Shown: positions 29,231 through 29,248 of the stretch, piece by piece
Layout of the letters: each line of letters starts with the position of its first letter
Numbering within the stretch: position 1 is the first letter of the stretch
Source: Candidatus Aenigmatarchaeota archaeon
GTDB taxonomy: Archaea; Aenigmatarchaeota; Aenigmatarchaeia; QMZP01
Reading direction: 5' to 3'
Assembly (NCBI GenBank): GCA_020343575.1
Contig: CP070801.1
Span: forward strand, 398,515 to 427,762
DNA: 29,248 nt
The notes under the pieces: model-generated
The model's input: only the letters and a program-made list of their open reading frames with translations
Database searches by the model: none
Told to the model about the DNA's origin: nothing
Translations under genes and position numbers: made by a program

Positions 29231-29248
29231 CCTTCAACCAAAAAATAC

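Noticed and set aside
1..29248. CRISPR array, insertion sequence or rRNA gene
   Set aside because: No regularly spaced repeats, no transposase-like frame, and no rRNA-like sequence were seen.

Overview
The window is archaeal chromosome. The evidence is an archaeal-type ribosomal protein operon (L22, S3, L29, eIF1/SUI1, RNase P component 1, S17, L14, L24, S4e, L5, S14, S8), L30e, archaeal NusA, an RNA polymerase subunit D carrying a ferredoxin-like insertion, S6e, EF-1A, an RPA-type protein, an Rqc2/NEMF homolog, a short cis-prenyltransferase, a probable histone-fold protein, TATA-box promoters and intron-containing tRNAs. The lineage cannot be fixed from the sequence. Multi-intron tRNAs and a rearranged ribosomal operon would fit a DPANN-type genome (for example near Micrarchaeota or Diapherotrites), but that is a guess.

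Layout. 1-7.9 kb (+ strand): ribosomal and transcription operon. The usual archaeal order holds from L22 to S8. It then breaks: L6 and the rest of the spc-type cluster are missing, and S8 is followed by L30e, NusA, RpoD, a small membrane protein, S12 and S7. A folded RNA element (about 1789-1895) lies just before the S17 gene and can pair with its ribosome binding site. 7.9-12.6 kb (mostly - strand): a DUF2391-like coiled-coil membrane protein, a short Rad50-like ATPase without Mre11, an RPA-type OB-fold protein, two small Cys-rich proteins and S6e. 12.7-15.8 kb: an uncharacterised protein, a site-2-protease-type membrane metalloprotease reading frame broken by two in-frame stops (one inside HExxH), a mini zinc ribbon, a DUF5654-like membrane protein and a histone-fold protein with a basic N-tail and coiled-coil C-tail.

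15.85-16.0 kb: a tRNA-Leu gene that appears to carry three introns (D-loop, variable arm, T-loop), followed at its 3' end by an A+T-rich B12-binding radical SAM gene. 17.5-20.6 kb: PHP phosphoesterase, cis-prenyltransferase, EF-1A. 20.6-23.9 kb: a segment of bacterial character with a structured untranslated region, a lipoprotein-like gene, hairpin terminators and two PurL/PurM-superfamily genes rich in CGN arginine codons. It ends at the 3' end of a minus-strand tRNA-Ser(GGA) gene with two introns, one in the T-loop at the same position as in tRNA-Leu. 24.2-29.2 kb: zinc-finger protein, DHH phosphoesterase, Rqc2 homolog, TatD-type nuclease, a nucleoside deoxyribosyltransferase-like protein and a membrane-anchored bifunctional-nuclease-domain protein.

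The points most worth checking are the multi-intron tRNAs with good bulge-helix-bulge motifs, the switch-like leader before S17, the in-frame UGA and UAG in the protease gene, and the fact that both foreign-looking gene blocks lie directly 3' of an intron-bearing tRNA gene.
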